A stretch of 64,000 nt of DNA from Cupriavidus oxalaticus (GTDB taxonomy: Bacteria; Pseudomonadota; Gammaproteobacteria; Burkholderiales; Burkholderiaceae). A program made the position numbers and the translations under genes. Location: contig NZ_CP038635.1 of the NCBI RefSeq assembly GCF_004768545.1, positions 2,294,001-2,358,000 of the forward strand, written 5' to 3'. Below the pieces are notes generated by a model. The model was not told where the DNA came from and did no database searches. It saw nothing but the letters and a program-made list of their open reading frames with translations. This document shows positions 46,785 through 59,771 of the stretch, in pieces; position 1 is the first letter of the stretch, and every line of letters begins with the position of its first letter.

Positions 46785-48149
46785 TCAGGCGGCCCGGCGC
46801 GAAGAATCCGGCGCCTGCGGCGATGCCGGCACGGCGGCGGCCGCGTCGCTCAGGCTGCGCACGCTGCGCTCCAGCGGGAAGATGATGCGGAACACGCTGC
46901 CGCGCCCTTCCTCGCTGGTCACGCGCAGGTCGGCATGGTGGCGCGACAGCACATGCTTGACGATGGCCAGGCCCAGCCCGGTGCCGCCGGTATCGCGCGA
47001 ACGGCTGCGGTCGACGCGGTAGAAGCGCTCGGTCAGCCGCGGGATATGCTCGGCGGCAATGCCAAGCCCGGTGTCGGCCACGGAGAACACGGCATGGCCC
47101 TCTTCCCAGCCCAGCCGCAACGAGATGCGCCCGCCGTCCGGCGTGTAGCGCACTGCGTTGGACACCAGGTTGCCCAGCGCCGACAACAGCTCGGTCTCCG
47201 CGCCGCGGAATCCCACCGTGGGGTCGATCTCGGCCGTAATCCTGTGCCGGCCTTGCGACAGCGCTTCGGCATCATGCATCAGGTGCGCAACCATTGCCTG
47301 CACGGCGACCATGTCGTTACCCGGCGGCTGCGCATCGCTTTCAAGTTTTGCCAGCGCCAGCAGGTCTTCGACGATGCTCTGCATGCGCATCGACTGCACC
47401 AGCATCATGTCGACATAGCGGCGGCGATCGTCGTCCGACACCGGCAGGTCGCGCACGGTTTCCAGGAAACCGGTTAGCACCGTCAGCGGCGTCTTGAGTT
47501 CATGCGAAACGTTGGCGACGAAGTCGCGGCGCATCGCCTCGGTGTTTTCCAGCTTGGTGATGTCCTGCGTGATCACCAACTTGCGGTTATCGCCGTAGGG
47601 CAGGATCTGGACCGCGATCACGCTGTGCTTGTGTGTGCCCATGTCGCGCATCACCAGCGGATCGTCGAAGCGCTGCCGCGTCAGGTAGTGGACGAATTCG
47701 GGCCGGCGGATCAGGTGCGTGATGCGCTGGCGCACGTCGCGGCGCGCGTTCAGGCCGAAGTGCTGCTCGGCCACGTCGTTGCACCATTCGATCTGGTCGG
47801 CATCGTCCAGCATCAGCACGCCGTTGGGCGAGGCCTGGATCGCCTGGATAAAGCGGGTGTGCTGCTGCTCGACCTGCAGTACCTGCGTGCGCCAGCGCTT
47901 GACCAGACGGTGCAGCCGGTAATACACCTCGCCCCACAGGCCCACGGCGCTCGGGATCTCGCCGTAGACGGGCGCGTCGAGCACTTTCCACAGGCGGTTG
48001 ATCTGGTACAGGTAGAAGCAAAGCAGCCCGAACAGCACCGCACAGGCCAGTGCCAGCGCGGCGAGCGGACCGAGGGCCAGGTAAACGCCGGCGGCTACCA
48101 CCACCAGGCTGATCAGGATGGCCGCGGAACGGGCCCAGATGACGTTCAT
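46785..48149 (-). CDS. phoR: Phosphate sensor histidine kinase PhoR
   Basis: Membrane kinase that phosphorylates PhoB when phosphate is low, 454 residues. Two N-terminal helices (about 7-28 and 30-50) without a large periplasmic domain, the PhoR signature. A charged linker and a PAS domain (about 100-205, SPNGVLMLDDADQIEWCN) follow. The HisKA box is VSHELKTPLTVLTGF, the N box GNLVSNAVRYTPDGG, and the G boxes VADTGLGIAAEHI and GGTGLGLAIVKHV. Signal comes through PhoU and PstSCAB, all encoded just upstream. It ends in a shared terminator with ppk. Confidence 0.95.
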   Translation of the reverse strand: MNVIWARSAAILISLVVVAAGVYLALGPLAALALACAVLFGLLCFYLYQINRLWKVLDAPVYGEIPSAVGLWGEVYYRLHRLVKRWRTQVLQVEQQHTRFIQAIQASPNGVLMLDDADQIEWCNDVAEQHFGLNARRDVRQRITHLIRRPEFVHYLTRQRFDDPLVMRDMGTHKHSVIAVQILPYGDNRKLVITQDITKLENTEAMRRDFVANVSHELKTPLTVLTGFLETVRDLPVSDDDRRRYVDMMLVQSMRMQSIVEDLLALAKLESDAQPPGNDMVAVQAMVAHLMHDAEALSQGRHRITAEIDPTVGFRGAETELLSALGNLVSNAVRYTPDGGRISLRLGWEEGHAVFSVADTGLGIAAEHIPRLTERFYRVDRSRSRDTGGTGLGLAIVKHVLSRHHADLRVTSEEGRGSVFRIIFPLERSVRSLSDAAAAVPASPQAPDSSRRAA

Positions 48150-48283
48150 GCGCAGGGTTCAGGCTAGCGGCCGGCAGCGGCCGCATGGGTTGCGACGGAG
48201 TGTGCCACGATTTCGCCGCGCCCTGCCAGCAGCGTGGGGAGTAGCACGGGGCGAACGGCGTCGCCCCGTGCCAGCCCGGCCTG

Positions 48284-48991
48284 TCAGGCGCCGGGGGCGC
48301 GCGCGAGGCGGTAGCCGCTGCCGCGCACGGTTTCGATCATATTGCTGTAGCCGCCCGGGGTCAGCGCTGCGCGCAGGCGCTTGATGTGCACGTCGACGGT
48401 GCGCTCTTCGACAAAGACATGGTCGCCCCAGACCTGGTCGAGCAGCTGCGAACGGCTGTGCACGCGCTCCGGATGGGTCATCAGGAAGTGCAGCAGGCGA
48501 AACTCGGTCGGGCCCAGGTCCAGCTTGATCGGGCCGCTGTCGTCCTCGCCGGTGACACGATGCGTGGCCGGGTCCAGCCGCAGGCCATTGATCGCCACCA
48601 CGTCATCGGTCAGCTGCGGCGCGCGGCGGCGCAGCACGGCCTTGATGCGGGCCAGCAACTCCTTGGGCGAAAACGGCTTGGTGACGTAGTCGTCGGCACC
48701 GGCTTCCAGGCCCATCACCTTGTCCTGCTCCTCGCCGCGGGCGGTCAGCATGATGATCGGGATCTGGCGGGTACGGTCGTTGGCCCGCAACTCCTTGGCG
48801 AAGGTTGCACCCGACTTGCCCGGGAGCATCCAGTCCAGCAGCACCAGGTCGGGCAGCACGTCGCTCATCAGCGACAGCGCCTGCTCGGCGTTATAGGCCC
48901 GGATCGGATAGTGCCCCGCGTGCTGCAGGTTGACAGCGATCAGTTCTGCGATCGCCGGTTCGTCTTCGACAACGAGAATACTGCTCGGCAT
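48284..48991 (-). CDS. phoB: Phosphate response regulator PhoB
   Basis: OmpR-class activator of the Pho regulon, 235 residues. The receiver has VVEDEPAIAELI, the phosphorylated Asp in LVLLDWMLPGKSG (about residue 53) and KPFSPKELLARI. The winged-helix domain includes GPTEFRLLHFLMTHPERVHSR, then VDVHIKRLRAAL. GGAGAA upstream supports ATG 48991 over the frame start at 49009. It should bind the Pho boxes found before pstS, ppk and olsB. The 134-base gap to phoR is longer than usual in this operon. Confidence 0.96.
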   Translation of the reverse strand: MPSSILVVEDEPAIAELIAVNLQHAGHYPIRAYNAEQALSLMSDVLPDLVLLDWMLPGKSGATFAKELRANDRTRQIPIIMLTARGEEQDKVMGLEAGADDYVTKPFSPKELLARIKAVLRRRAPQLTDDVVAINGLRLDPATHRVTGEDDSGPIKLDLGPTEFRLLHFLMTHPERVHSRSQLLDQVWGDHVFVEERTVDVHIKRLRAALTPGGYSNMIETVRGSGYRLARAPGA

Positions 48992-49018
48992 GTGTATCGT
49001 TCTCCGCAATCAGGCGGG

Positions 49019-49723
49019 TCAGCTCAGGGCTTCGCGCTCCATGTCCTCGCGCGAGACATGGCGGACGTCCGTCCCCTTGACAATGTAAATGATAAATTCC
49101 GCGATATTTTTGGCGTGGTCGCCGATGCGCTCCACCGCCTTGGCGATAAAGAGGAAATCCAGCGCGACCGAGATCGTGCGCGGGTCTTCCATCATGTACG
49201 TGATGAGCTTGCGCACGAAGCCGCGGAATTCCTCGTCGATCGCCTTGTCGTCCTTGACGATGCGCGCGGCCGCCACGGTATCCAGGCGGGCAAAGGCATC
49301 CAGCGCCTGGCGCAGCAGCGAGATCGCCATCTCGCCCGACAGCTTCACCTCGGCGTAGTTGATACTGTGCGCCGACGCGTCTTCCATGATGTGCTTGGTG
49401 CGCTTGGCGATCTTCTCCGCCTCGTCGCCGGCACGCTCCAGGTTGGTGATGGTCTTGGAAATGGCCATCACCAGCCGCAGGTCGCGCGCGGTCGGCTGGC
49501 GCCGGGCGATGATATTGCCGCAATCGGCATCGATCTCGACTTCCAGCGCGTTGAGCTGCTGCTCGCGCGCAATGACCTGGTCGGCCAGGTCGGCGTCGAA
49601 GTCGGCCAGCGCGCGCATGGCAACTTCGATCTGCGACTCGACCAGCCCGCCCATCTGCAGCAGCTTGGTATTGATCGCGTTGAGGTCGGCGTCGAACTGG
49701 GTCGAAAGGTGCTTGTCTGGCAT
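49019..49723 (-). CDS. phoU: Phosphate signalling protein PhoU
   Basis: Cytoplasmic negative modulator linking PstSCAB to PhoR, 234 residues, all helical, with two three-helix PhoU repeats. Metal-binding acidic motifs are seen: ERAGDEAEKIAKR in the first repeat and ERIGDHAKNIAEF in the second. Lies between pstB and phoB, 27 bases before phoB and 55 after pstB. Confidence 0.95.
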   Translation of the reverse strand: MPDKHLSTQFDADLNAINTKLLQMGGLVESQIEVAMRALADFDADLADQVIAREQQLNALEVEIDADCGNIIARRQPTARDLRLVMAISKTITNLERAGDEAEKIAKRTKHIMEDASAHSINYAEVKLSGEMAISLLRQALDAFARLDTVAAARIVKDDKAIDEEFRGFVRKLITYMMEDPRTISVALDFLFIAKAVERIGDHAKNIAEFIIYIVKGTDVRHVSREDMEREALS

Positions 49724-49778
49724 GGGTTTCTCCTGGCCGCTGTTGGTATGCTACGCCCTGCGGTGACGATCGGCCTAA

Positions 49779-50567
<789 letters not shown>

Positions 50568-50626
50568 TGCGTTCTCTCGCTTGCAGTCAGCTTGCAGTCT
50601 TCAGGGCGGGATGGTCGTCCCGCCGC

Positions 50627-51541
50627 TTATTTCTTCTGGAACAGGATGCGCGCCAGGATGTTCAGGGCCAGCACGCCGATCGTAATCAGGAACACACCCG
50701 CCCAGGCCAGTTGCTGCCATTCGGTGAACGGACTCATGGCGAAGCGGAAGATGGTCACCGGCAGGTTGGCCATCGGCTTGTTCAGGTCGGAGGTCCAGAA
50801 CTGGTTGGACAGCGCGGTGAACAGCAGCGGCGCGGTTTCACCGGCAATACGAGCCACCGCCAGCAATACGCCCGTCACAATGCCGGCGTACGATGACTTC
50901 ACCGTGATCGACAGCACCATCTTCCACTTGGGCGTGCCCAGGGCGAAGGCGGCCTCGCGCAGTGCGTTGGGCACCAGGTTCAGCATGTTCTCGGTGGTGC
51001 GCACCACGATCGGTACCTGCAGCAGCGCCAGCGCGCAGATGCCGGCCCAACCCGAGAAGTGGCCCATGCGGGTCACCACCAGCGCGTAGACAAAGAGGCC
51101 GATCACGATCGACGGCGCCGACAGCAGGATGTCGTTGATGAACCGGATTAAGCTGGCGAGCGGCGAGCGCTGGCCATACTCGGCCAGGTAGATGCCGGCC
51201 AGAATGCCGAGCGGCGTGCCGAACAGTGTGGCCATGCCCACCATCACGAAGCTGCCGAAGATGGCGTTGGCCAGGCCGCCGCCGGCGGTGTTGGGTGCCG
51301 GCGTCATCTGCGTGAACAGGTCCAGCGACAGGCCGCCCACGCCCAGCGTGACGGTGGTCCACAGGATCCACGCCAGCCAGAACAGCCCGAAGCCCATCGC
51401 CACCAGCGAAGCGGTCAGCGCATACAGGTTGACGCGGCGGCGGCGGGCCTGCAGGCGCGCGCGCACGGCATCGGCATCGGGACGGACGGCGGGGATCGAT
51501 ACGGAAGACACAGCCTGGCTCGCTTGGGTCATTTGGCTCAT
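50627..51541 (-). CDS. pstA: Phosphate ABC transporter permease PstA
   Basis: Inner-membrane channel subunit, 304 residues with six helices. The N-terminal 35 residues are cytoplasmic. [16 protein letters not shown] and the EAA loop [17 protein letters not shown] are diagnostic. ATG 51541 overlaps the pstC stop (ATGA), so it is translationally coupled to pstC. Confidence 0.95.
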   Translation of the reverse strand: MSQMTQASQAVSSVSIPAVRPDADAVRARLQARRRRVNLYALTASLVAMGFGLFWLAWILWTTVTLGVGGLSLDLFTQMTPAPNTAGGGLANAIFGSFVMVGMATLFGTPLGILAGIYLAEYGQRSPLASLIRFINDILLSAPSIVIGLFVYALVVTRMGHFSGWAGICALALLQVPIVVRTTENMLNLVPNALREAAFALGTPKWKMVLSITVKSSYAGIVTGVLLAVARIAGETAPLLFTALSNQFWTSDLNKPMANLPVTIFRFAMSPFTEWQQLAWAGVFLITIGVLALNILARILFQKK

Positions 51542-52506
51542 TTGGCGCCCTCATTCTTGGCGAGTCGCAGCAGCAGCAGCTTCGACAACGCCAGCACCAC
51601 GAAGGTAATGAAGAACAGGATCAGGCCCAGCTCCATCAGCGCGGCCGTATGCAGGCCGGCGCCGGCTTCGGCGAACTCGTTGGCGAGCGCCGAGGTGATG
51701 CTGTTGCCCGGCGAGAACAGCGAGGCGCTGTCCAGCAGGTTGGTATTGCCGATCACGAAGGTGACAGCCATGGTCTCGCCCAGCGCGCGGCCCAGGCCCA
51801 GCATCACGCCGCCGATGACGCCGGCGCGGGTGTAGGGCAGCACCACGTTCCACATCACTTCCCAGGTGGTGCAGCCCACGCCGTAGGCGGATTCCTTGAG
51901 CAGCACGGGGGTGACTTCGAACACGTCGCGCATCACCGAGGCGATGTACGGGATGATCATGATCGCCAGGATCACGCCCGCGCACAGCAGGCCGATACCC
52001 AGCGGCGCGCCCTGGAACAGCTTGCCGATCACCGGCAGCTGGCCCACAGTGGCCGCCAGGGGCTTCTGGAAATACTCGCCGAAGATCGGCGCGAACACGA
52101 GCAGGCCCCACATGCCGTACACGATCGACGGCACCGCGGCGAGCAGCTCGATGGCGGTGCCGAGCGGACGGCGCAGCCAGGCGGGCGACAGCTCGGTCAG
52201 GAACAGGGCGATGCCGAAGCTAACCGGCACCGCGATGATCAGCGCGATCAGCGAGGTCACGATGGTGCCGTAGATGGGCACCAGCGCGCCGTAGACATCG
52301 GCAGGAGGATCCCACTCCGCGGACCACAGGAAGCGCGCGCCGAAGGCCTCGATCGAGGGCCAGGCGCTGATCGCCAGCGAGACGATGATGCCGCCCAGCA
52401 GCAGCAGCGTCACGATGGCGGCGCCGCGGGTCAGGCCGCCGAACAGGATGTCGCCGAGCCGGCTCGGAGGCTGGACGCCGCGGGTGTCGGAGGGGATAGT
52501 CGCCAT
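51538..52506 (-). CDS. pstC: Phosphate ABC transporter permease PstC
   Basis: Inner-membrane channel subunit, 322 residues with six helices. [16 protein letters not shown] and the EAA loop [21 protein letters not shown] mark PstC. It is separated from pstS by 117 bases that hold strong hairpins, so it is probably made at lower level than PstS. Confidence 0.95.
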   Translation of the reverse strand: MATIPSDTRGVQPPSRLGDILFGGLTRGAAIVTLLLLGGIIVSLAISAWPSIEAFGARFLWSAEWDPPADVYGALVPIYGTIVTSLIALIIAVPVSFGIALFLTELSPAWLRRPLGTAIELLAAVPSIVYGMWGLLVFAPIFGEYFQKPLAATVGQLPVIGKLFQGAPLGIGLLCAGVILAIMIIPYIASVMRDVFEVTPVLLKESAYGVGCTTWEVMWNVVLPYTRAGVIGGVMLGLGRALGETMAVTFVIGNTNLLDSASLFSPGNSITSALANEFAEAGAGLHTAALMELGLILFFITFVVLALSKLLLLRLAKNEGAK

Positions 52507-52531
52507 GTCGGAGAATTCAGGGTGGATCGCC

Positions 52532-52610
52532 GCTCCCGCCTGGGCGGGAGCGCGGTGTCGGGGCGGGAGTCAGGCTGCCCGACACCGGCCCCGCGCGAGC
52601 GCGGGGCCGG
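52532..52610 (-). terminator. Paired hairpins between pstS and pstC
   Basis: After pstS the minus-strand transcript meets CCGGCCCCGCGC/GCGCGGGGCCGG (52585-52610), then GGTGTCGGG/CCCGACACC, then GCTCCCGC/GCGGGAGC (52532-52551). No T run follows, so they more likely slow 3' decay of pstS mRNA or attenuate rather than terminate. Confidence 0.6.
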
Positions 52611-52623
52611 CGATACCGTCAGA

Positions 52624-53655
52624 TCAGTACAGCGCCTTGCCCGAGGCGTCCTTCACGCTGGTCTTCCAGGTCGAGCGGATCTGGTTGACCACGCTCTCCG
52701 GCAGCGGCACGTAGTCCAGGTCGGCGGCCATGTTGGCGCCGCTCTTGTAGGCCCAGTCGAAGAACTTCAGCACTTCCGCGCCCTGCGCCGGCTTTTCCTG
52801 GTTCTTGTGCACCAGGATGAAGGTGGCGCCGGCGATCGGCCATGCATCCTTGCCCGGCTGGTTGGTCAGGATCTGGTAGTAGCTCTTGCTCCAGTCCGCG
52901 CCGGCAGCGGCGGCCTTGAAGGCATCGTCGCCAGGCTTGACCACGGCACCCGACGCGTTCTTCATGTTCACGTGGGTCATCTTGTTCTGCTTGGCGTAGG
53001 CGTACTCGACGTAGCCGATGGCGCCGTTCAGGCGCTGCACGAAAGCGGCCACGCCCTCGTTGCCCTTGCCGCCGGTGCCGCCGCCCGGCCAGTTGACCGT
53101 GGTGCCCTCGCCCACCGAGCCCTTCCAGTCAGCGCTGACCTTGGACAGGTAGTTGGTGAAGATGAAGGTGGTGCCCGAACCGTCGGCGCGGCGCACCGGC
53201 AGGATGTCCTGGCTCGGCAGCTTGGCTTGCGGGTTCAGCGCCTTGATGGCGGGGTCGTCCCACTTCTTGATCTTGCCCAGGTAGATATTGGCCAGCACCT
53301 CGCCGGTGATGGTCAGCTCGCCCGGCTTCACGCCTTGCAGGTTGATCACCGGCACCACGCCGCCGATCACCGTCGGGAACTGGACCAGGCCCTGCTTGTT
53401 CAGTTCCTCGTCCTTCAGCGGCGCGTCCGAGGCACCGAAATCGACCGTCTTGGCACCGATCTGCTTGATGCCGCCCGACGAGCCGATGGATTGATAGTTG
53501 ACCTTGTTGCCCGTTGCTTTGTTGTATGCGTCGGCCCACTTGGAATACACGGGCGCCGGGAAGGAAGCGCCTGCACCGGTAATTTCCGCCGCGAACGCAG
53601 TACCCGCTACGACCATCGAAACGATGCCTGCCACGGCAGTCTTGACCAGCTTCAT
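52624..53655 (-). CDS. pstS: Periplasmic phosphate-binding protein PstS
   Basis: High-affinity phosphate receptor, 343 residues. Signal peptide [22 protein letters not shown], mature start [18 protein letters not shown]. Phosphate-contact stretches include [15 protein letters not shown] and [22 protein letters not shown] before ATG 53655 decides the start; the frame stays open to 53739 but that would put the Pho boxes inside the gene. First gene of pstSCAB-phoU-phoB-phoR. Confidence 0.97.
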   Translation of the reverse strand: MKLVKTAVAGIVSMVVAGTAFAAEITGAGASFPAPVYSKWADAYNKATGNKVNYQSIGSSGGIKQIGAKTVDFGASDAPLKDEELNKQGLVQFPTVIGGVVPVINLQGVKPGELTITGEVLANIYLGKIKKWDDPAIKALNPQAKLPSQDILPVRRADGSGTTFIFTNYLSKVSADWKGSVGEGTTVNWPGGGTGGKGNEGVAAFVQRLNGAIGYVEYAYAKQNKMTHVNMKNASGAVVKPGDDAFKAAAAGADWSKSYYQILTNQPGKDAWPIAGATFILVHKNQEKPAQGAEVLKFFDWAYKSGANMAADLDYVPLPESVVNQIRSTWKTSVKDASGKALY

Positions 53656-53682
53656 ATGTCCTCCAGAGAACATTGGTTGGGA

Positions 53683-53700
53683 ATGACAAATTTTTGACAA
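53683..53700 (-). promoter_or_regulatory. Second Pho-box-like pair in the pstS leader
   Basis: On the minus strand, TTGTCAA, AAAT, TTGTCAT gives two 7-mers at 11-bp spacing. It sits at or just after the start site predicted from the upstream box, 28 bases before the pstS start codon. Confidence 0.55.
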
Positions 53701-53705
53701 GACGA

Positions 53706-53739
53706 ACTGTATGCTCCCCATATGACAATTCCGTGACAT
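53706..53739 (-). promoter_or_regulatory. Pho box and -10 of pstS
   Basis: On the minus strand, ATGTCAC, GGAA, TTGTCAT (53739-53722) matches six of seven positions in each PhoB repeat. Ten bases later comes TACAGT (53711-53706) as the -10, the canonical PhoB spacing. Confidence 0.75.
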
Positions 53740-53837
53740 CTTTAAATCTTCTTGAAAGCCGCTGCCAGCTTAGGTTTCAACGCGCCCTCGATCTCTCATG
53801 GGGGTGCAATGTAACGGCGGTTAATTGCAGAATACCC

Positions 53838-53867
53838 AGAAAAAACGCCGGGATGAACCCGGCGTTT
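53838..53867 (-). terminator. glmM terminator
   Basis: The stem AAACGCCGGG/CCCGGCGTTT with a 5-nt loop is followed on the minus strand by a T run. It insulates glmM from pstS. Confidence 0.9.
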
Positions 53868-53886
53868 GCGTCACCGCTGCGGCGGA

Positions 53887-55230
53887 TCAGGCGCTCAGCG
53901 CATCAGCCAGCGTCTTCGCGGCGCGCTCGGCCATCTCGGCCTGTTCAGCCTCTACCATCACCCGTACCACCGGCTCGGTGCCGGAGGCGCGGATCAGCAC
54001 CCGGCCACGGCCTTCGAGGGCCGGCTCGACCTTGGCGCGCGCGGCTTGCAGGCCAGCGTGCGACTGCCAGTCGAATCCCTTCTGCACACGCACGTTGATC
54101 AGTGTCTGCGGGAACAGCGAGACGCCATCCAGCAGCTGCGCCAGCGTCTTGCCGCTGCGGCGCAGTGCCGCCAGAACCTGCAGCGCCGAGACGATGCCGT
54201 CGCCAGTGCTGTGGCGATCGAGGCACAGCAGGTGGCCGGAGCCCTCGCCACCCAGCGTCCACTTGCGCTTGTTCAGCTCTTCCAGCACGTAGCGGTCGCC
54301 GACCTTGGCGCGCACGAATTCCACGCCTTGGCGCTGCAGCGCCAGTTCCACCGCCATATTGGTCATCAGCGTGCCCACTGCGCCGGGCACCACCTGTCCA
54401 TTGGCCTGGCGGTCGCGCACGATCAGGTACAGCAGCTCGTCGCCGTTATAAAGCCGGCCGTCGGCATCCACCACCTGCAGCCGGTCGGCGTCGCCGTCGA
54501 AGGCCAGGCCGAGGTCGGCGCCGTTGGCCTTGACCGCCTCGATCAGCCTGGCGGGCGCGGTGGCGCCATAGCCTGCGTTGATATTGCGGCCGTCCGGCTG
54601 GTTGCCGATCGAGACCACGTCGGCGCCCAGCTCGTGGAAGACGTGCGGCGCGATGTGATAGGCGGCGCCATGGGCGCAATCGACCACCAGCTTCAGGCCG
54701 TGCAGGTCCTGCTCATGGGGGAAGGTGCTCTTGCAGAACTCGATATAGCGGCCTGGGGCGTCATTGATGCGGCGGGCGCGGCCCAGGTCGTCGGAGGGCG
54801 CGCACAACATCGGCTCGTCGATGGCGGCCTCGATCTCGGCCTCGACCGCGTCGGGCAGCTTGTCCCCGTCGGCGGAGAAGAACTTGATGCCGTTGTCGTA
54901 GTACGGGTTGTGGCTGGCCGAGATCACCACGCCGGCCGACAGGCGCAGCGCGCGCGTCAGGTAGGCAATGCCCGGCGTGGGCAGCGGGCCGGTCAGCAGC
55001 ACGTGCACGCCGGCCGAGGTAAAGCCGGCTTCCAGCGCAGCTTCGAGCATATAGCCGGAAATGCGGGTGTCCTTGCCGATCAGCACGGTCGGGCGGCCCT
55101 GCCCGGTCTTGGCGCCGTGCGCCAGCACCTTGCCGGCCGCATGGCCCAGGCGCATCACGAAGTCGGGGGTGATCGGCGCCTCGCCAACGCGCCCCCGGAT
55201 GCCATCGGTCCCGAAATATTTGCGTGTCAT
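53887..55230 (-). CDS. glmM: Phosphoglucosamine mutase
   Basis: Converts glucosamine-6-phosphate to glucosamine-1-phosphate for UDP-GlcNAc, 447 residues. N-terminus [20 protein letters not shown]. The catalytic Ser is in [14 protein letters not shown] (about residue 102), the metal site DGDADR, the sugar loop GGEGSGH, and the phosphate loop [15 protein letters not shown]. Complete and downstream of folP, as in E. coli. Confidence 0.97.
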   Translation of the reverse strand: MTRKYFGTDGIRGRVGEAPITPDFVMRLGHAAGKVLAHGAKTGQGRPTVLIGKDTRISGYMLEAALEAGFTSAGVHVLLTGPLPTPGIAYLTRALRLSAGVVISASHNPYYDNGIKFFSADGDKLPDAVEAEIEAAIDEPMLCAPSDDLGRARRINDAPGRYIEFCKSTFPHEQDLHGLKLVVDCAHGAAYHIAPHVFHELGADVVSIGNQPDGRNINAGYGATAPARLIEAVKANGADLGLAFDGDADRLQVVDADGRLYNGDELLYLIVRDRQANGQVVPGAVGTLMTNMAVELALQRQGVEFVRAKVGDRYVLEELNKRKWTLGGEGSGHLLCLDRHSTGDGIVSALQVLAALRRSGKTLAQLLDGVSLFPQTLINVRVQKGFDWQSHAGLQAARAKVEPALEGRGRVLIRASGTEPVVRVMVEAEQAEMAERAAKTLADALSA

Positions 55231-55307
55231 TCGCTGTTCCCTTTCTGTTCTGTCCTGCGTTGCACTACCTGGCGCTCTGCGGCGCCTGCCCCGGGTGGAC
55301 GGGGTGT

Positions 55308-56198
55308 TCAGGCTGCCGTGACGGACTCATTGCGCACGGCCCACCAGGTCTTGACCGCGTCCACGGTCTGCTCCACATCATGCACGCGTACGATAAACGC
55401 ACCGCGCTCAACCGCACACACCGCGGCGGCAATGCTGGCGGCAATTCGTTGCTGTGGCGGGCGCCCGCCCAGGATCGCGCCCAGCGTGGATTTGCGCGAG
55501 ATCCCCGCCAGAACCGGCAGACCCTCCAGCGCCATCCGCGGCAACTGGCCGAGCAGGCGCAGATTATGATCCGGCGTCTTGCCAAAGCCAAACCCCGGAT
55601 CGAGGGATAGGCGCGCGTCGTCGATGCCGGCGGCGCGCAGCACGGCAATCCGCTCGGCCAGGAAATCCGCCACCTCGCTGACCACATCCTCGTAGTGCGG
55701 GTCTTCCTGCATGGTCTGCGGGTCGCGCTGCATGTGCATCACGCACAGCCCCGCCTGGCCCGCCTCTGGCGCCGCCAGTGCCTCCACCGCGCCCGGCATG
55801 CGGAAGCCCCAGATATCGTTGATGAGATCGGCACCGGCCGCCAGCGCGGCGCGCATGACCTCGGGCTTGTAGGTGTCGATCGACAGCGGCTTGCCGCAGT
55901 CGCGCAGCGCCTCGACCACCGGGATCACGCGCGACAGTTCATCCTCGAGCGGCAGCGCGGCCGAGCCCGGGCGGCTGGATTCGCCGCCGATGTCGATGAT
56001 GTCCACGCCCTCGGCGATCATCTGCTCGGCGTGGCGCACGGCGGCGTCGCGGCCGGCGTGCTGGCCGCCGTCCGAGAAAGAGTCGGGCGTGACATTGAGG
56101 ATGCCCATCACGAGCGGGCGCTGGCCAAGCGCAAAGCGGAAGCGTCCGCACTGGAAATACCGGGTCTCTGGAGTCTGCTGCAAGGTCTGAATACTCAA
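55308..56198 (-). CDS. folP: Dihydropteroate synthase
   Basis: Joins pABA to the pterin in folate synthesis and is the sulfonamide target, 296 residues. Signatures: [15 protein letters not shown], then [34 protein letters not shown] and [11 protein letters not shown]. The first 25 residues precede the barrel. It follows ftsH after a terminator, so it may have its own promoter or rely on read-through. Confidence 0.96.
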   Translation of the reverse strand: MSIQTLQQTPETRYFQCGRFRFALGQRPLVMGILNVTPDSFSDGGQHAGRDAAVRHAEQMIAEGVDIIDIGGESSRPGSAALPLEDELSRVIPVVEALRDCGKPLSIDTYKPEVMRAALAAGADLINDIWGFRMPGAVEALAAPEAGQAGLCVMHMQRDPQTMQEDPHYEDVVSEVADFLAERIAVLRAAGIDDARLSLDPGFGFGKTPDHNLRLLGQLPRMALEGLPVLAGISRKSTLGAILGGRPPQQRIAASIAAAVCAVERGAFIVRVHDVEQTVDAVKTWWAVRNESVTAA

Positions 56199-56225
56199 TC
56201 AAGCGGTGCGCGAACCCGGCCGCGC

Positions 56226-56258
56226 AAAAGGAAAAGCCGGTGCATCAGGCACCGGCTT
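56226..56258 (-). terminator. ftsH terminator
   Basis: The stem AAGCCGGTGC/GCACCGGCTT with a 5-nt loop is followed on the minus strand by TTTTCCTTTT, about 60 bases after ftsH and 28 before folP. Confidence 0.85.
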
Positions 56259-56317
56259 CAGGGTCATGCATTACACAGCCAGCATGCAGGCGTCGTCAGG
56301 TCGACGAGCTGATGCGA

Positions 56318-58201
<1,884 letters not shown>

Positions 58202-58351
58202 GGCCGAACTCCTTTGCAATTGCCTTGCCAACGGATAGCTGCATTGTAATGCAGCGCCCGCCCTCGGGGGGAAACAGCGAAACTATGACGCCGATAGCCG
58301 CGGGTGGGGCACTTTTGCCCTCTTATTTTGCCCTGGCCTGATCGGATTCAG

Positions 58352-59017
58352 TTAATCCACCGCCTTCAGGTAGCGCCCAAGGATAAAGGTTTCGGAAGAT
58401 TTGTCGCGTGACGCCTTGGGCTTGCGCTTCGCGACCACTTTGAACTGCCGTTTGAACTTCTCCACGATCTGGCTGTAGCCGCTCCCGTGGAAACACTTTA
58501 CCAGCAATGCGCCTTCCGGCTTCAAATGGGCCTGCGCAAACTCAAGGGCCAGATCGCACAAGTACTCGATCCGGGCCGAATCGGCGGAGGCCACACCTGA
58601 CAAATTGGGGGCCATGTCGGAGATAACAAGGTCGATCTTGTCGCCGCCGGAGGCTTCCAGCACCAGGCTTTCGAGTTGCCGGAACACCTCTTCCTCGCGG
58701 AAATCGCCCTGGATAAAAGTGACGTCAGCGACAGGCTCCATCGGCAGGATATCGATCGCCACCACCGCGCCGTCGATCTTCCCGTCCTTGGCCCGGGTCG
58801 ACGCAGCCAGCTTGTTGCGTGCGTACTGGCTCCAGCTGCCCGGGGCGGCGCCAAGGTCGACGATGACCTGCCCCGGGCGGATCAGCTTGTCCTGCTCGTC
58901 GATTTCCTTGAGCTTGTAGGCGGCGCGGGCACGGTAGCCCTCCCGTTGCGCCATCTTTACGTACGGGTCGTTGATGTGGTCGTGCAGCCACGAATGGTTG
59001 AACTTGTTCTTTGCCAT
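58352..59017 (-). CDS. rlmE: 23S rRNA 2'-O-methyltransferase RlmE
   Basis: Methylates U2552 of 23S rRNA in the late 50S subunit, 221 residues. SAM-binding [13 protein letters not shown] and the K-D-K-E set are visible: the Asp in [11 protein letters not shown], Lys in LVKCFHGSG and Glu near the C-terminus (SSETFILG). Begins [20 protein letters not shown]. rlmE-ftsH is a conserved pair. Divergent from yhbY. Confidence 0.95.
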   Translation of the reverse strand: MAKNKFNHSWLHDHINDPYVKMAQREGYRARAAYKLKEIDEQDKLIRPGQVIVDLGAAPGSWSQYARNKLAASTRAKDGKIDGAVVAIDILPMEPVADVTFIQGDFREEEVFRQLESLVLEASGGDKIDLVISDMAPNLSGVASADSARIEYLCDLALEFAQAHLKPEGALLVKCFHGSGYSQIVEKFKRQFKVVAKRKPKASRDKSSETFILGRYLKAVD

Positions 59018-59215
59018 GCCAGATCCAGCCTGTTGCCTGCCCCGGCACGCGGCGTGCGCCGCATGCTCAAGGTTTTTCTACTGTTTTGATGATTTTGCCG
59101 CCCGACAGTGCCGGATTGACGGATAATACGCGCCAATTCGCGCTCCGCCCGCCTGCCGAACCGGCATCTGCCGGGCCCGCCGCGCACCAAACTCCAGCGC
59201 CACCGGCGCCAACCT

Positions 59216-59719
59216 ATGCCTGCACTACAACTGATTCCCGCCCAGCGCTCCGAACTGCGCTCCCGTGCCCATGCCCTGAACCCGGTCGTCATGGTCGGCG
59301 CCGAGGGCCTGACCCGCGCCGTACTGGCCGAAATCGACCGCAGCCTGGCTGCGCACGACCTGATCAAGATCCGCGTGTTCGGCGATGACCGCGACGCGCG
59401 CATTGCCATCTACGAAGAAATCTGTGACGCGCTGCACGCCGCGCCGATCCAGCACATCGGCAAGCTGCTGGTGGTCTGGCGCCCGGGCGAGGCACGCCTG
59501 AAGGAAAACCAGCCGGATAGCCTGGGCCGCCTTGCCCCGGCCCGCCGTGGCGGCGCCGCGCCGCGCACGGTGACGGTCAAGAAGCCCAGCGCCGCACCGA
59601 ACCGTCGCCCGACCCGCAAGGAAGTGACCGTACTCGGCAACGAGCGCGTCACGGCCGGCGGCAACGTCAAGCGCGCGCGCGCGCGGCCGACCAGCCAGAA
59701 GAAGAAGGCCCTGGGCTGA
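59216..59719 (+). CDS. yhbY: YhbY-family ribosome-associated RNA-binding protein
   Basis: CRM-domain protein that associates with pre-50S particles, 167 residues. The CRM fold (1-95) has LNPVVMVGAEGLTRAVLAEID and LIKIRVFGDDRDAR, then HIGKLLVVWRP. The last 65 residues form a basic Arg/Lys/Pro/Ala tail (RPTSQKKKALG at the end), longer than the roughly 97-residue E. coli protein. Divergent from rlmE, its usual neighbour. Confidence 0.92.
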   Translation: MPALQLIPAQRSELRSRAHALNPVVMVGAEGLTRAVLAEIDRSLAAHDLIKIRVFGDDRDARIAIYEEICDALHAAPIQHIGKLLVVWRPGEARLKENQPDSLGRLAPARRGGAAPRTVTVKKPSAAPNRRPTRKEVTVLGNERVTAGGNVKRARARPTSQKKKALG

Positions 59720-59771
59720 TCCCGCCCGCTGCTTCTATTGCGGCCACCGCCAGGTGGCCGCAGCACTCCAC

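Noticed and set aside
53656..53739. Longer pstS start at 53739
   Set aside because: Would place both Pho boxes and the ribosome site inside the coding region and bury the signal peptide.
53866..55569. 567-residue plus-strand open frame opposite glmM
   Set aside because: Antisense shadow; glmM motifs on the minus strand are complete.
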